5,771 nucleotides of DNA from Legionella sp. Its GTDB lineage: Bacteria; Pseudomonadota; Gammaproteobacteria; Legionellales; Legionellaceae. The translations under genes and the position numbers were made by a program. The stretch is from positions 1 to 5,771 of the forward strand of contig SCSO01000202.1 in NCBI GenBank assembly GCA_004297865.1. The letters run 5' to 3'. The notes under the pieces are model-generated. The model was given only the letters and a program-made list of their open reading frames with translations, had not been told where the DNA came from and did no database searches. Below, piece after piece: positions 5,328 through 5,771 of this stretch (its first letter is position 1; the number at the start of each line of letters is the position of its first letter).

Positions 5328-5771
5328 TTGAGCAGTACTCTTAACAGCCACCGGATTGAATTACCTCCGCTTACTTCGCAGGAGTTAGCTAACTTATGTG
5401 GTGTTCTTCATGCTAATCTAAAACTCCTTGAGCAACATTATGATTTATCTATTAAATTAAAGCACCAACACCTCATTTTATACGGCTCTTCTACCCAGCA
5501 TTTTGCTGATATCGAAAATTTATTAACTATTTTATATCCCTTAGTCAATAAACCTATAGATAAAAGAACATTAACGATGTTACTGAATAAGGATGATCAA
5601 CAAGCAATGACCCATTATATTAAACTAAGCCGCAAATCGATTTCCGCACGGAATGACCGTCAAGCCGCCTTTCTAGATGCTATTGATCGATGCGATATTA
5701 CCTTCGCTGTAGGCCCAGCGGGCACGGGTAAAACCTATCTCGCAGTTTCTAAAGCGATTGAATATTTTGAA
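5328..5771 (+). CDS. phoH: PhoH-like ATPase (YbeZ type), N-terminal part, cut by window edge
   Basis: The frame runs open to the right edge; 148 residues are seen from the proposed TTG start. PhoH/YbeZ proteins are cytoplasmic P-loop ATPases linked to RNA metabolism and, in E. coli, encoded next to the rRNA-processing RNase YbeY. The N-terminal domain HRIELPPLTSQELANLCGVLHANLKLLEQ aligns well with E. coli YbeZ (REITLEPADNARLLSLCG...), and the Walker A motif GPAGTGKT is at about 129-136, followed by YLAVSKAIE. Walker B lies beyond the window. There is no in-frame ATG in the N-terminal domain. TTG 5328 gives MSSTLNSHRIEL, which matches the family's N-terminal length but has no visible Shine-Dalgarno. 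GTG 5247 would add 27 unlikely residues. Function is confident, the start is not. Confidence 0.88.
   Translation, partial: MSSTLNSHRIELPPLTSQELANLCGVLHANLKLLEQHYDLSIKLKHQHLILYGSSTQHFADIENLLTILYPLVNKPIDKRTLTMLLNKDDQQAMTHYIKLSRKSISARNDRQAAFLDAIDRCDITFAVGPAGTGKTYLAVSKAIEYFE

Overview
The window reads as chromosomal housekeeping DNA from a gammaproteobacterium with an AT-rich genome. The protein sequences and the use of ScpA/ScpB (where enteric bacteria use MukBEF) fit a Legionella-like lineage. That placement is inferred from sequence character, not from a search.

Layout. Bases 2-244 (+) hold the 3' end of truD (tRNA U13 pseudouridine synthase). It converges on, and overlaps by 11 bp, the end of a six-gene minus-strand block. 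In the direction of transcription this block is rnm (RNase AM, PHP family; 5036-4212), yciO (TsaC/Sua5 family; 4200-3580), trpS (3544-2330), scpA (2330-1536), scpB (1534-968) and rluB (971-234). The junctions are +11 nt, +35 nt, a 1-nt TAATG overlap, +1 nt and a 4-nt ATGA overlap, so this is very probably one operon. A candidate extended -10 promoter lies just upstream of rnm. Bases 5037-5327 are intergenic, between rnm and a divergent phoH-like gene that runs off the right edge (5328-5771+). This gap carries a tail-to-tail pair of REP-type palindromes (5096-5230), one of which has the GTAG head typical of RAYT-mobilised REPs.

Function. Most of the block concerns RNA and translation: rRNA 5'-end maturation (RNase AM), a TsaC-family protein, tryptophanyl-tRNA charging, 23S rRNA pseudouridylation (RluB) and tRNA pseudouridylation (TruD). 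The chromosome-condensation subunits ScpA and ScpB are embedded in it. In E. coli the rnm-yciO pair lies close to rluB, so this looks like a variant of an old conserved neighbourhood with trpS-scpAB in the middle.

I see no wholly new system. The points most worth following are the four-cysteine motif in TrpRS (C-x21-C-x6-C-x2-C), which resembles the [4Fe-4S] site of Thermotoga TrpRS; a roughly 70-residue insertion in the same enzyme; the REP pair placed between two divergent promoters; and the unusual start of the phoH-like gene.
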